A DNA stretch of 64,000 nucleotides from Pseudomonas agarici (GTDB lineage: Bacteria; Pseudomonadota; Gammaproteobacteria; Pseudomonadales; Pseudomonadaceae). Under the pieces are notes generated by a model, which saw only the letters and a list, made by a program, of their open reading frames with translations, was not told the origin of the DNA and searched no databases. The translations under genes and the position numbers were made by a program. Each line of letters begins with the position of its first letter. The stretch's first letter is position 1. Below are positions 19,801-28,149 of this stretch, in pieces. The stretch lies in contig NZ_FOAR01000023.1 in the NCBI RefSeq assembly GCF_900109755.1, positions 29,276 to 93,275 on the forward strand, written 5' to 3'.

Positions 19801-20319
19801 ATGCATAGCTTTGATCGCTGGATAACCCGTGTCAGCACTGCCCTGGCCGTACTTTCGGCCGGACTGCTGCTGGCGGCGACCCTGATCATCACGTGGATGG
19901 TGTTCAAGCGTACCATTGGCCTGCAGAACTCATGGGAACTGGAGCTTTCGATTGAACTGATGATCGCGGCGATTTTCCTGGCATCGCCCTACACGCTAGC
20001 CACTGGCGGTCACGTCAAGATGGACCTGTTGAGTGTCATTCTGCCGGAGCGATTCAAGTACATGCTGGCACTGATAGCACAACTGTGTGCCTGCTTGATT
20101 TGCCTGTATCTGGCCTGGGAAGGATGGCGCATGACTCAGCACGCCTTCGTCACCGCGGAGCGCGCCCTGGGGATCTGGCAGCCTCTGGCCTGGCCCAAAT
20201 ACGCCACGATTGCGTTGGGCATGCTGATCACCGCCCTGCAGTACGTGAGCTGCATGCATCAAGCCTATTGCCTGCGTCGTGATGCACATGAGAAGGAGGT
20301 TGCAGCATGTCTGAATTAG
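19801..20319 (+). CDS. TRAP transporter, small membrane subunit (DctQ family)
   Basis: The 172-residue protein has four predicted membrane helices, beginning with STALAVLSAGLLLAATLIIT, as expected for the DctQ subunit that links the binding protein to the large permease. The ATG at 19801 follows CGGAGACGAAC. Its 3' end overlaps the start of the large subunit gene by 13 bases. Confidence 0.9.
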   Translation: MHSFDRWITRVSTALAVLSAGLLLAATLIITWMVFKRTIGLQNSWELELSIELMIAAIFLASPYTLATGGHVKMDLLSVILPERFKYMLALIAQLCACLICLYLAWEGWRMTQHAFVTAERALGIWQPLAWPKYATIALGMLITALQYVSCMHQAYCLRRDAHEKEVAACLN

Positions 20320-21623
20320 AACTTGGCGCGTTGCTGTTCGTGGTGACCTTTGCCGTGCTGTTTTCCGGCATCCCGATTGCGTTCGGGCTGATTCTGGTGT
20401 CCGTGGCCTTCCTTTATTGCTTCGGAGACTTGAACGGTCTTGCGGCGATACCCACTACCTTCGTCGGCGAACTGTCCAACTTCGCGCTGTTGACCATCCC
20501 GTTATTCGTGCTGCTGGGCTGCGCCATCGGCGCCTCTCGTGCGGGCAAGGACCTGTACGATTCGTTGCATCGCTGGATGTGCGCAATTCCCGGTGGCCTG
20601 GTTATCGCCAACATCATGGGGACTGGCCTGTTTGCCGCGATGTGCGGCTCCAGCCCCGCCACCGCTGCCGCCATCGGGCGTGTAGGTATTCCAGAAATGA
20701 TCCGCCGAAATGTCCCCCCGCGCCTGGCTACAGGTGCGATTGCCGCAGGTGGCACGCTGGGCATTCTGATTCCGCCGTCGCTGACTTTCATCATCTACGG
20801 CATCATCACCCATACCTCCATCGCACGCCTGTTCCTGGCCGGCGTCGTGCCCGGCATCATGCTGTTGGTGATCTTCGCCGTGTATGCCTGGGCCAGCAGC
20901 TATCGCCAACTGCGCAATGACCCGCAGCAGGTGACAGAACGCTACACACTCAGCGAGAAGATGTCGGGGCTGATCCGCATTCTGCCGTTCCTGGCCATCA
21001 TCATTTCGGTGACGGTGGTCATGTATGGCGGTTTTGCCACGCCTTCCGAAGTGGCTGCAATTGCCGCCTTTCTGGCCCTGGTGCTGGTGGTCGTGGTGTA
21101 CCGGACATGGCATCTGGCCGAACTCTGGACAATCATGCGCGAGGCTGTGCGCGAGTCCTGCATGATTCTGATGATCGTGGCCGGCGCGGCGGTGTATGCC
21201 TACATGATGTCCTATCTCTACATCACGCAAAGCCTGGCGCAATGGATGTTCAGTTGGAACCTGAGCAATTGGGAGCTGATTCTGGTGCTCAACGTGTTCC
21301 TGCTGATTGCCGGTTTCTTTCTGCCGGCAGTCTCGATCATCCTGATGAGCATGCCAGTGATTCTGCCGGTGCTGGTGCATAGCAATATCGATCTGATCTG
21401 GTTCGCGGTGATGCTGACGATCAACCTGGAAATCGGCCTGATCCATCCGCCCATGGGGCTCAATCTGTTCGTAATCCGTGGCGTGGCGCCGCAGGTTGCG
21501 CTGCGCGACATCATGATGGGCGCCTTGCCCTTCGTCGCCATTCTGCTGGCCTTTATCGTGCTGCTGGCGATAGTCCCAGGCATCGCCACCGGGTTACCCG
21601 ATCTGTTGATGGGGCCTGCCTGA
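20307..21623 (+). CDS. TRAP transporter, large permease subunit (DctM family)
   Basis: DctM is the sodium-driven permease of a TRAP transporter in the inner membrane. The 438-residue protein has about 12 hydrophobic segments and typical family motifs, including AIGRVGIPEMIRR, AAGGTLGILIPPSLTFIIYG and EIGLIHPPMGLNLFVI. The start follows a strong GAAGGAGG site within the end of the small-subunit gene, indicating coupled translation. With the binding protein and DctQ it forms a complete importer. Confidence 0.94.
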   Translation: MSELELGALLFVVTFAVLFSGIPIAFGLILVSVAFLYCFGDLNGLAAIPTTFVGELSNFALLTIPLFVLLGCAIGASRAGKDLYDSLHRWMCAIPGGLVIANIMGTGLFAAMCGSSPATAAAIGRVGIPEMIRRNVPPRLATGAIAAGGTLGILIPPSLTFIIYGIITHTSIARLFLAGVVPGIMLLVIFAVYAWASSYRQLRNDPQQVTERYTLSEKMSGLIRILPFLAIIISVTVVMYGGFATPSEVAAIAAFLALVLVVVVYRTWHLAELWTIMREAVRESCMILMIVAGAAVYAYMMSYLYITQSLAQWMFSWNLSNWELILVLNVFLLIAGFFLPAVSIILMSMPVILPVLVHSNIDLIWFAVMLTINLEIGLIHPPMGLNLFVIRGVAPQVALRDIMMGALPFVAILLAFIVLLAIVPGIATGLPDLLMGPA

Positions 21624-21681
21624 GCCACGCACATGACCGACAGATCCGGTACCACGACCAATCACCCTGCGAGGAAGACCA

Positions 21682-22425
21682 ATGCCTGATTTGAAAGAAG
21701 ATGGTGTGCCACAGCTGACACTGAAGGGTGCAGTGGCAACCCTCACACTGTGTCGCCCTAGCCAGCACAATCGTATCGCACCACAAGACTGTGATGTGAT
21801 CAGCCACCACCTACGGCAACTTGAGAAGACGCCTGAATTGCGCTTGCTGATCATCACCGGCAGCGCAAGCAAAACCTTCAGCTCCGGCTATACGCTGGGA
21901 GCAATCAATGACCAACTCGACAGCCGCTTTGAAAACATGCTGGATCACCTCGAACGTTTTCCATTGCCGACGCTGTGTGTGCTCAATGGCAGCGTCTATG
22001 GGGGCGCCACCGATCTGGCGTTGTGCTGCGACTTACGGATCGGCCTGCGCGGCACCCGCATGTTCATGCCAGCCGCCCGTATCGGTTTGCATTATTACCC
22101 CGGCGGCATACGGCGCTACGTCACACTGTTAGGTCTGGCGGCGGCCAAAAAACTGTTCCTGACGGGCCTTAGCATCGACGACGACGAAATGCTGCGCATC
22201 GGTTTTCTGCACGAGCGGGTAGCCGCCGATGAGCTAGAGGCCACCGTCCGCCGGTACATCGACGGTATTCTTGAGGGCGAAACCAACGTGCTCATCACAA
22301 TGAAGGCCGACTTGATGGCACAAGCGGCCAATACCGCGGACGAAGCCGTGATGCGCAGCCACTATGATCAATCGCTGAAATCAGCCAGCCTTGCCGCACG
22401 GTTGCAGGCGCTGGAAAAACTGTAG
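21682..22425 (+). CDS. Enoyl-CoA hydratase/isomerase family protein
   Basis: The 247-residue crotonase-fold protein would act on a CoA thioester in the cytoplasm. It has the oxyanion-hole segments (ASKTFSSGYTLGAI and LNGSVYGGATDLALCCDLRI). The acidic residue normally following the second oxyanion hole is not obvious in RIGLHYYPGG, so hydratase activity is not certain. It is the last gene of the CoA-transferase/TRAP set, which suggests import, CoA activation and then hydration or isomerisation of an unsaturated acid. Confidence 0.85.
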   Translation: MPDLKEDGVPQLTLKGAVATLTLCRPSQHNRIAPQDCDVISHHLRQLEKTPELRLLIITGSASKTFSSGYTLGAINDQLDSRFENMLDHLERFPLPTLCVLNGSVYGGATDLALCCDLRIGLRGTRMFMPAARIGLHYYPGGIRRYVTLLGLAAAKKLFLTGLSIDDDEMLRIGFLHERVAADELEATVRRYIDGILEGETNVLITMKADLMAQAANTADEAVMRSHYDQSLKSASLAARLQALEKL

Positions 22426-22490
22426 CGGCTGACTAACCTGTCCGGCCAGCTTGCCTTTGTCGAAGCTCTCATTGCGAAACAAAGGCTTCG

Positions 22491-23345
22491 TTAATCTTCA
22501 TTGAGGAGAATAGGCAATATTTCGTTTAAGCCTGTTAAATCGCGGTCAAGGTGTATGACTGTAGGATTATTGCAATTGCTCTCTGCCACTTTCAACCTTA
22601 TTTTTCTATCAACGGTAGGAGGAGGGCAATAAGCAAGCGAGACTGCAAATCCACTCAAAAATTCAACCGTCGAGTTAAGAATGAACGCCTGTCTACCAAG
22701 CAATGGGTGCATTCCTTGGAGTGGGAATATCCCGTCATTAGCACGCGTATTAGCCGCTACAAAATGCTCATTTTCAACAACACCATCTTCTTCAATCTGA
22801 AGAGTATCCTCATTAAAGTAGATTCGGCGTGCTAGCCTGACTTGCGCATTGGTAATCCCTCCGAAGGCAACCCATTCTCTTTGGTATCGAAAAGCCGATC
22901 GTGCGAAAGCAATGTCTCGTCGACTCTCATCTTCTGGAGGATTCCGCTCCAAAGCCTCCATATAACGATCGACCTCATAGAAATTCTGCTCTGCTCGTAT
23001 TTCATATATATAAAGCGGGCGGACCCGCTGAGTTGGCGGAGTAAGTCGGAACCTCGTCTGCGCAACTTGACGTGCAGCTTCCAGCGTTTCTGCTGTTGCG
23101 ACAAAAGCAGAGCCCTCTGGGCCTAGTTGCCTCAGGCTTACCCCTAAAACATGAGCCAATAAATAGTCGTTTTCTCCCCAAGGAGCAAAAGCCTTAGTGT
23201 TTTCTGGAGAAAATATTTCCTCAGGCGGTCGATCATCAACCCGATAGACCTTCTTTGGGGGTGCGGCCAGTACGCTGGAAAAAAACAAAATAGAAAGTAA
23301 AAAAACCGCGCCCCTGGCCTTCGTGAAAAAATGCTGCGATTTCAT
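22491..23345 (-). CDS. Secreted pertussis toxin S1-like ADP-ribosyltransferase
   Basis: This 284-residue protein looks like the catalytic A subunit of an AB5-type toxin that would transfer ADP-ribose from NAD to a host protein. After a signal peptide (GAVFLLSILFFSSVLA, cleaved before APPKK) it reads KVYRVDDRPPEEIF, then WGENDYLLAHVLG, SAFVATA, YIYEIRAEQNFY, YQREW and NTRAN. I recall the matching S1 blocks as TVYRYDSRPPEDVF, WGNNDNVLDHLTG, SAFVSTS, YIYEVRADNNFY, YQSEY and QTRAN. The NAD-binding Arg, the His of the H35 position and the catalytic QxE Glu are kept. The STS motif is ATA here and the S1 Cys41 is Leu. The last 90 or so residues, with two Cys, do not match S1. The ATG at 23345 is chosen because it places the signal peptide at the N-terminus; the frame is open to 23483. 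It is the third gene after two B-like genes. Confidence 0.85.
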   Translation of the reverse strand: MKSQHFFTKARGAVFLLSILFFSSVLAAPPKKVYRVDDRPPEEIFSPENTKAFAPWGENDYLLAHVLGVSLRQLGPEGSAFVATAETLEAARQVAQTRFRLTPPTQRVRPLYIYEIRAEQNFYEVDRYMEALERNPPEDESRRDIAFARSAFRYQREWVAFGGITNAQVRLARRIYFNEDTLQIEEDGVVENEHFVAANTRANDGIFPLQGMHPLLGRQAFILNSTVEFLSGFAVSLAYCPPPTVDRKIRLKVAESNCNNPTVIHLDRDLTGLNEILPILLNED

Positions 23346-23510
23346 ACTTTGAGCATTAGGGATGAGACCAAGAGCTTTCAATGAATAAACTAAAAGACCT
23401 GTTTTAAAAAAATTCGACATTTCATATAATCTGCAGAGAATCATCTCAACACCCAAGAACATGTATCTCTCTCCAATATTCATTCGAACCAGCCAGATTA
23501 ACCAATAACC

Positions 23511-23864
23511 CTAACCACCATCAACAGAATAGAACGGCAGATTATTTATAATTATCTTATTCATTTCTCCGTTGCTGCAATACTCATCAATTTTTACCTC
23601 TCGACCGGTAGCATATGCTGTTAGCAATATCGAAACCATAATCCGCCCGCCTATCTTGTCCACGCCATATTTTGGACTCAGCTTCACCTTGTAGTTTGGA
23701 TATCCCTTTATTGTAAAAGTCGGATAATACATATCATTGCCATACTCAATAGAATCTACCGGGCCGGATCTCGGTGGGCATTTATATTCTTCAGAGTAGG
23801 CATGTGCGCAGAAAAAAATTGTCACAATCATGACAAACAAATTTGATTTATTTAGGAAAAACAT
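23511..23864 (-). CDS. Small secreted protein, AB5 B-subunit-like (copy 1)
   Basis: The 117-residue protein has a signal peptide (VMIVTIFFCAHAYS) and a mature part of about 93 residues with one early and one late Cys (YKCPP and EYCSNGE). In the middle lies a helix followed by a strand: MVSILLTAYATGREVKI. This order matches toxin B subunits as I remember them, such as MKDTLRIAYLTEAKVEKLC in cholera toxin B and the TGQSVRI segment of SubB. It is a paralogue of the proteins at 23934, 25102 and 25492 and is closest to the last one (shared DSIEY, YGVDK, LLTAYATG). It lies 165 bases upstream of the ADP-ribosyltransferase on the same strand. B-subunit function is inferred. Confidence 0.7.
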   Translation of the reverse strand: MFFLNKSNLFVMIVTIFFCAHAYSEEYKCPPRSGPVDSIEYGNDMYYPTFTIKGYPNYKVKLSPKYGVDKIGGRIMVSILLTAYATGREVKIDEYCSNGEMNKIIINNLPFYSVDGG

Positions 23865-23933
23865 GATATACCATTGTTAATAGTGCAACTAATCAGAGAG
23901 AAATAGTTAGATGCGATTATGAAAAATAAGGCC

Positions 23934-24260
23934 TTAGGTTTTATAGCTGATACGAACTTTATTTACATGCCCATCTCCCTCGCAATATCCGACATACACA
24001 TCCGAACCTGTCACGTATGCCGTTAACACTATTGCCGTCATGACCTTTCCATAACTCTTGTCGATACCATAATCCGGGCTTATCAACATCCAATCATACG
24101 GATAATCAACCAACACAAAAGAGAGATAATTAAAACTGTTATCAAAATGAACCCTATCTATCTTACCAATCTTGTTCGGCGCTGGCGCGCACGAATTTGC
24201 ATATAAGTCGGTGGACATCAGAAAAAACAAGCATAAGATAATCAACCTATAAATATACAT
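23934..24260 (-). CDS. Small secreted protein, AB5 B-subunit-like (copy 2)
   Basis: This 108-residue protein has a signal peptide (LIILCLFFLMSTDLYA) and two Cys in the mature part (NSCAPAPNK and GYCEGDG). The central segment MTAIVLTAYVTGSDVYV is the helix-strand signature of the family. Its closest relative is the protein at 25102 (shared SCAPAPNKIGKIDR and NYPY/DYPY). A strong ribosome site (GTGAGGTG) precedes the ATG. It is the first gene of the minus-strand set and is followed after 69 bases by copy 1, then the toxin A gene. Confidence 0.7.
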   Translation of the reverse strand: MYIYRLIILCLFFLMSTDLYANSCAPAPNKIGKIDRVHFDNSFNYLSFVLVDYPYDWMLISPDYGIDKSYGKVMTAIVLTAYVTGSDVYVGYCEGDGHVNKVRISYKT

Positions 24261-24439
24261 TACTACACCTCACCAAATAGGCTCATCGCATTCATGACTG
24301 GATATATTTTTTGGCTGGGTTAGTAGCATAGTTTCCGCACCTCTGTAGAACCAGCTTTCACCCACCGCGACTGCAATTTAGAACTTTGAAAAATACTTTT
24401 CCCTAGTAATTTTTATAGTTTTCCCCTGTATCAGGATAG

Positions 24440-24775
24440 TTGTCACCCGACCGGACTCATCAAAGCGCGTGGCACCAAGTAGCGTATTACTGGACTGGAG
24501 CGCAAGCTGCGGGCAAGGAAAAGGCACTGGCGCAGGCCGTTGCCATTCTAGGGTTGAGCAAAAACTCACTGTCTACTTGGGGGGGACGACAACAAGAACC
24601 GCTAACCTCGTCGCCAGAACGGCTGCAATTCGTTGACTGGTTAGCTGAAGCCGTCGCTGCCGAGCTGGGCGCAACGCTGGACAGAAGATGACGTTTGCAA
24701 ACCGACGCACAAACTACAACGGTACGCGCCACGCCGGTCAATGCCCTGAGCCAGGACGAGCGTGACGCCCTATAA
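24440..24775 (+). pseudogene. Decayed IS3-type transposase relic
   Basis: An 83-codon frame (24440-24691) has a helix-turn-helix-like segment (AVAILGLSKNSLSTW). A second frame immediately after it reads RATPVNALSQDERDAL, which resembles the start of the catalytic ORF of some IS3-family transposases, and is then stopped. Both pieces are short, out of frame with each other and more GC-rich than their surroundings. The relic sits exactly between the two mirror-image B-like gene pairs, so it may have arrived with a duplication or interrupted a longer locus. The IS assignment is tentative. Confidence 0.4.
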
Positions 24776-25101
24776 TCAGACGTTCTATCGCACAAATCGA
24801 CGATACTGAGGTTAGTCAGAAATGCATGACTACTTCGAGCCATTCTAGATATGTATGACCCCCAGAAAAAATCCGGTTTTTTAAAGTAGTATAGCCTCTC
24901 ACTGAATTTATCTTATTTTCTCTAAAACTATTAATATTACTAGGGAAAAATCCGTTTCGGAGCCCGATAATATGCGGACATGAAACATGGTGTCATGCTG
25001 AACATGAAGCATAACAACCATACCTTTTATTTGATTAATACCAACGCCATCACGAGCTTGCCATTAACGATATAACCCCTATTTAATGAGGTGAATCTCC
25101 A

Positions 25102-25425
25102 ATGCGCTTTATGAGATTAATGTGTTTGTGTTATCTGTTTCTGGTATCCGCTGAATCATATGCAGCCTACTCGTGTGCGCCAGCGCCCAATAAAATTGGA
25201 AAAATTGATAGGATCAGTTTTTCCAACAACGAGGATCATGTCAGATTTACCATAATTAACTACCCGTACAACTGGATGGCACTAAGCCCAAAATATGACA
25301 TAGACACGGACTATGGGCGAACCATGATGGAAATATTACGAGCAGCGTTCGCTACGGGTTCGAATGTTGATATTCACTGTACGAATGGAGAGGTTAATAA
25401 AATCCGCATCAGCTACCAACCCTGA
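25102..25425 (+). CDS. Small secreted protein, AB5 B-subunit-like (copy 3)
   Basis: The 107-residue protein has a signal peptide (LMCLCYLFLVSAESYA) and two mature-part Cys (YSCAPAPNK and IHCTNGE). The central MMEILRAAFATGSNVDI is the family helix-strand segment, and the C-terminus VNKIRISYQP closely matches copy 2 (VNKVRISYKT). The ATG follows AATGAGGTGAATCTCC, a strong ribosome site like that of copy 2. It opens the plus-strand pair and is followed after 66 bases by copy 4. Confidence 0.7.
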   Translation: MRFMRLMCLCYLFLVSAESYAAYSCAPAPNKIGKIDRISFSNNEDHVRFTIINYPYNWMALSPKYDIDTDYGRTMMEILRAAFATGSNVDIHCTNGEVNKIRISYQP

Positions 25426-25491
25426 TATTTTTCCTTCAAGAAAAATCTTGTCTATTTCTAAAATTTTCACCTTGCCAAACATTGGTGCGCT

Positions 25492-25839
25492 ATGACCTCG
25501 CTAAAATCAGCCATATGCATTCTCGTTTTAACAGCCCTCTCCTGCCTAGACGCTTACGCTGAAGATTATAAATGTGCGAAGCAATCCAGCGCAATAGACT
25601 CTATTGAATATGATAACAAAAATTATTACCTTGTTTTTACACTTAAAAAAAGTCCAAATAATAAAATGATGCTGAGCCCATCGTATGGAGTAGATAAAGC
25701 ACGCGGCCGAGCTATAGTTTTGATGTTGCTAACAGCATATGCTACCGGTCAAGAGGTCGACATTGGACCCTGTGTTGACGGGGACATGGATCAACTCACT
25801 ATACAAACCCTGTCACAATCCTCTAGCGACAACCGTTGA
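25492..25839 (+). CDS. Small secreted protein, AB5 B-subunit-like (copy 4)
   Basis: This 115-residue protein has a signal peptide (ICILVLTALSCLDAYA) and two mature-part Cys (YKCAKQ and GPCVDGD). The helix-strand signature is IVLMLLTAYATGQEVDI. It pairs with copy 1 (shared EDYKC/EEYKC, DSIEY, LSPSYGVDK). The ribosome site is weak, so translation may depend on coupling to copy 3. The gene has AT-rich codon use unlike the flanking core genes. Confidence 0.68.
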   Translation: MTSLKSAICILVLTALSCLDAYAEDYKCAKQSSAIDSIEYDNKNYYLVFTLKKSPNNKMMLSPSYGVDKARGRAIVLMLLTAYATGQEVDIGPCVDGDMDQLTIQTLSQSSSDNR

Positions 25840-26056
25840 ATTTCCGATAAAGCAAATATCTGTCAACACCGGTTGAAAGCTGATCCACTAACACTTAAGG
25901 CTCTCGCGAACCATGGCCAGTTTTTTCTCTAGATTCCAGCGGTGCCGTCGCTCCCACCCCACAAGCCCCCCATTTTTATCATCAAACATACCCGTTTACC
26001 TATCCCTTATAGCAATGGGGAACCGGTGCCCTGTCCTTCATGGGGCTTATTCATAC

Positions 26057-26659
26057 TTACTCTCTGGATTTTATCGTAACCTCAATGCACGCGCCCTTCT
26101 CGTGACAATTTTTTATCATGCCATCCCATACAGTTAATTTATCGTTGTAGTTCCGTAGAACAAATGACTCACCTTCGTCAAAAGCATAGTCCTCTCCCTT
26201 GCCTTTGATAGTACCTATTCTATAAAGTGTCGCTTTCGTGGCATCGGTTATAATTAGCTCAGCGGTATGGAAATTGGCAACTGGATATGAAGGGTATTTC
26301 TTATCACTCAGCAACAAACAGTCATAACTACCCCCACTACTTTCACTATAACCAGTCCATTCGGCTAGTGTGAGAACATCCATGGAGCCAAATAGAACCT
26401 CAGTCCTTGAGACATACACCCTAACCAAGAATCCTGATCCAGGAGGCCATTGCACAAGCACCTTTTCATCCATTTTAACCGTCGCTTTCCAACCCACGCT
26501 CGGCCTAAAATCTATGTATGCCTCTCCACTTGCATATGTACCTCTCTTATCTACAATTGCAGTAAAACAAATGTCGCAATTCCTTTCGGGAAGGCTATCC
26601 TTGAAGATGACAGCTTGTTCAAGCTCAGAGTCCGGATTAGTACCCCAAGATATTTTCAT
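26057..26659 (-). CDS. Hypothetical protein next to the toxin-like locus
   Basis: I do not recognise this 200-residue protein. It has no signal peptide or membrane segment, is rich in charged and aromatic residues, and contains mid-protein segments GWKATVKMDEKVLVQW and DCLLLSDKKYP with four Cys spread along it (CDIC, YDC, NCHEKGAC). Base composition is AT-rich like the neighbouring small secreted proteins, pointing to the same origin. It is convergent with copy 4. The start at 26659 (MKISWG) is preferred; an ATG at 26674 is also in frame. Confidence 0.55.
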   Translation of the reverse strand: MKISWGTNPDSELEQAVIFKDSLPERNCDICFTAIVDKRGTYASGEAYIDFRPSVGWKATVKMDEKVLVQWPPGSGFLVRVYVSRTEVLFGSMDVLTLAEWTGYSESSGGSYDCLLLSDKKYPSYPVANFHTAELIITDATKATLYRIGTIKGKGEDYAFDEGESFVLRNYNDKLTVWDGMIKNCHEKGACIEVTIKSRE

Positions 26660-27002
26660 TTTTTTCACCCGCATCTATAAAGTGATCAATAAATAATATT
26701 TTTATTTCCAAAAATCATATTGAACGCTCTCTCAGGTTATTGTGTCCGCCTCTCCAAATTTCAGATTTTCTTCATACACACCCATAGATTGGCCAATTAT
26801 TTTCAGAATAAACCTAGAAAATTTAATAGTTTTAGCACGTCATTTTAAAATAGTTTGAGGGGTTGTGGTGGGTTGACCTTGCCCGCAGCGCCTGATTTTA
26901 TTATCGGGCAAGGCTACGGGTCGCCGAGGAGGAGGATGGTGCGCGTCGTACCATCACCGACATCTTTGAGCACCTCGTACATCGCGCAAGGTGCGACTGA
27001 TA

Positions 27003-27275
27003 ATGGCGACCCCTCACCTGGAACAGGTTATCCAGGACCTGGTACAGTCCGGCCGTTATCAGAATGCCAGCGAAGTGATGCGAGAAGGTTTGCGTCTATT
27101 GGAACAGCGCGTCGCCGAAGACACCGCCAAAATTGAGGCCCTGCGTCAGGCGACCTCAATCGGCATCATGGACCTTGAGCACGGGCGCTTTACTCAGGTG
27201 AACGAAAGGGATCTGGAGCACTACCTCGAGGGCTTGAGCCTGGAAGCAGCGATCCCCGCGAAAGAGAAACACTGA
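27003..27275 (+). CDS. parD: ParD-family antitoxin
   Basis: The 90-residue protein has the ParD/CopG ribbon-helix-helix pattern (HLEQVIQDLVQSGRYQNASE, then VMREGLRLLEQR) that binds DNA and neutralises a ParE toxin. Its stop codon is two bases from the start of the parE remnant. Because the toxin frame is broken, this antitoxin is probably an orphan. The ATG at 27003 fits the family start; an in-frame upstream codon at 26991 is less likely. Confidence 0.85.
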   Translation: MATPHLEQVIQDLVQSGRYQNASEVMREGLRLLEQRVAEDTAKIEALRQATSIGIMDLEHGRFTQVNERDLEHYLEGLSLEAAIPAKEKH

Positions 27276-27277
27276 GC

Positions 27278-27633
27278 ATGTCGCAGTATCGGATTCCAAC
27301 GCGACGGGCGCCGACATTGTCGACATCCTCAGGCTCTCCCAGACGCAGTTCGGCGATCAAGCACGCCAGCGCTACCAGGCGCTGATCCTCGCGGCGCTGC
27401 AAGCGATTGCCGACACGCCTTATCGCATTGGCAGCCACGACCGCGATGAACTTGCACCGGGCCTCCGCAGCTATCGCCTCATCTATTCACTCCAGCAGGC
27501 CAAACAAACCCATGGAACGGTCAAAAGCCCACGGTATATCGTGTTCTATTGTGTGACAAACGACGACGTGATCGAGGTCGTCCGACTTCTTCATGACGCC
27601 ATGGAAGTGCAATTGCACCTGCCCAACGACTGA
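27278..27633 (+). pseudogene. ParE/RelE-family toxin, frameshifted
   Basis: The frame starts with MSQYRI, typical of ParE toxins, but then runs out of frame to an early stop. The remainder of the toxin is intact in another frame: ADIVDILRLSQTQFGDQARQ, then IADTPYRIGSHDRDEL, PRYIVFYCV and VIEVVRLLHDAMEV. The total of 356 bases is not a multiple of three, which fits a small deletion or insertion between codon 6 and codon 11. The product would be inactive. Confidence 0.8.
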
Positions 27634-27838
27634 TCACCGACCTGGTCTAAAGACTTAACCGGCCATGAACAGCGAAGGTAGGCGCTCCTCTACATCTCAA
27701 CCTGAGCGCCCTCGCTGTCAGCCGACTCGGCGGCCAATTGAAGCGGGAGGTTCTGGGCCCGACCGGACTATCGAGACCCACGACCAGAAACACGATGTTC
27801 AACTTTGCGTACCACTTTCAATGCTGAACAATCGCTTC

Positions 27839-27952
27839 CTAGGCGTTTTCCGTGGCCAGGCGCCTGGCATTACGCTTCAACTGCCGATAGACACGCGGAT
27901 CGATACCCCTAGCGACCAGTGCCCCCGCATCTCGTAGGCTAATTTCAGGATA
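27839..27952 (-). pseudogene. Integrase (DUF4102 type) fragment
   Basis: A short minus-strand frame reads YPEISLRDAGALVARGIDPR and ends at a TAG at 27839. The pattern matches the N-terminal domain of P4-type tyrosine integrases (compare YPQISLKEARTRRDEAHALV in the fragment at 37609-38115). No catalytic domain is nearby. It marks an old integration event. Confidence 0.55.
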
Positions 27953-28026
27953 GGTAGCGAGAGAAATACGGGGTTGCTTATCCGCCCAGGAACAGCGGAA
28001 GTGCCAGCACTTGGCGCCTTTTGTAT

Positions 28027-28149
28027 GTCATAACTGAACGTCTGCAGCCGGTTCATGCCGCTGCGCTTTTCAATCAGGTTGCCCCACGCATCGTAGGTGT
28101 ACTCCTGATCCCGCCACTGCTTGATCCGGTTGTCTTTGACGTGATCAAA
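28027..28149 (-). pseudogene. RHS-repeat fragment
   Basis: The minus strand reads FDHVKDNRIKQW, then YTYDAWGNLIEKRSG and MNRLQTFSYD, two consecutive RHS/YD repeats. They have no start, no full RHS core and no tip domain beside them, so this is a scrap of an RHS protein gene. A separate 105-codon minus-strand frame (28074-28391) overlaps it in another phase and may be part of a lost toxin tip; it is not recognisable. Confidence 0.6.
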
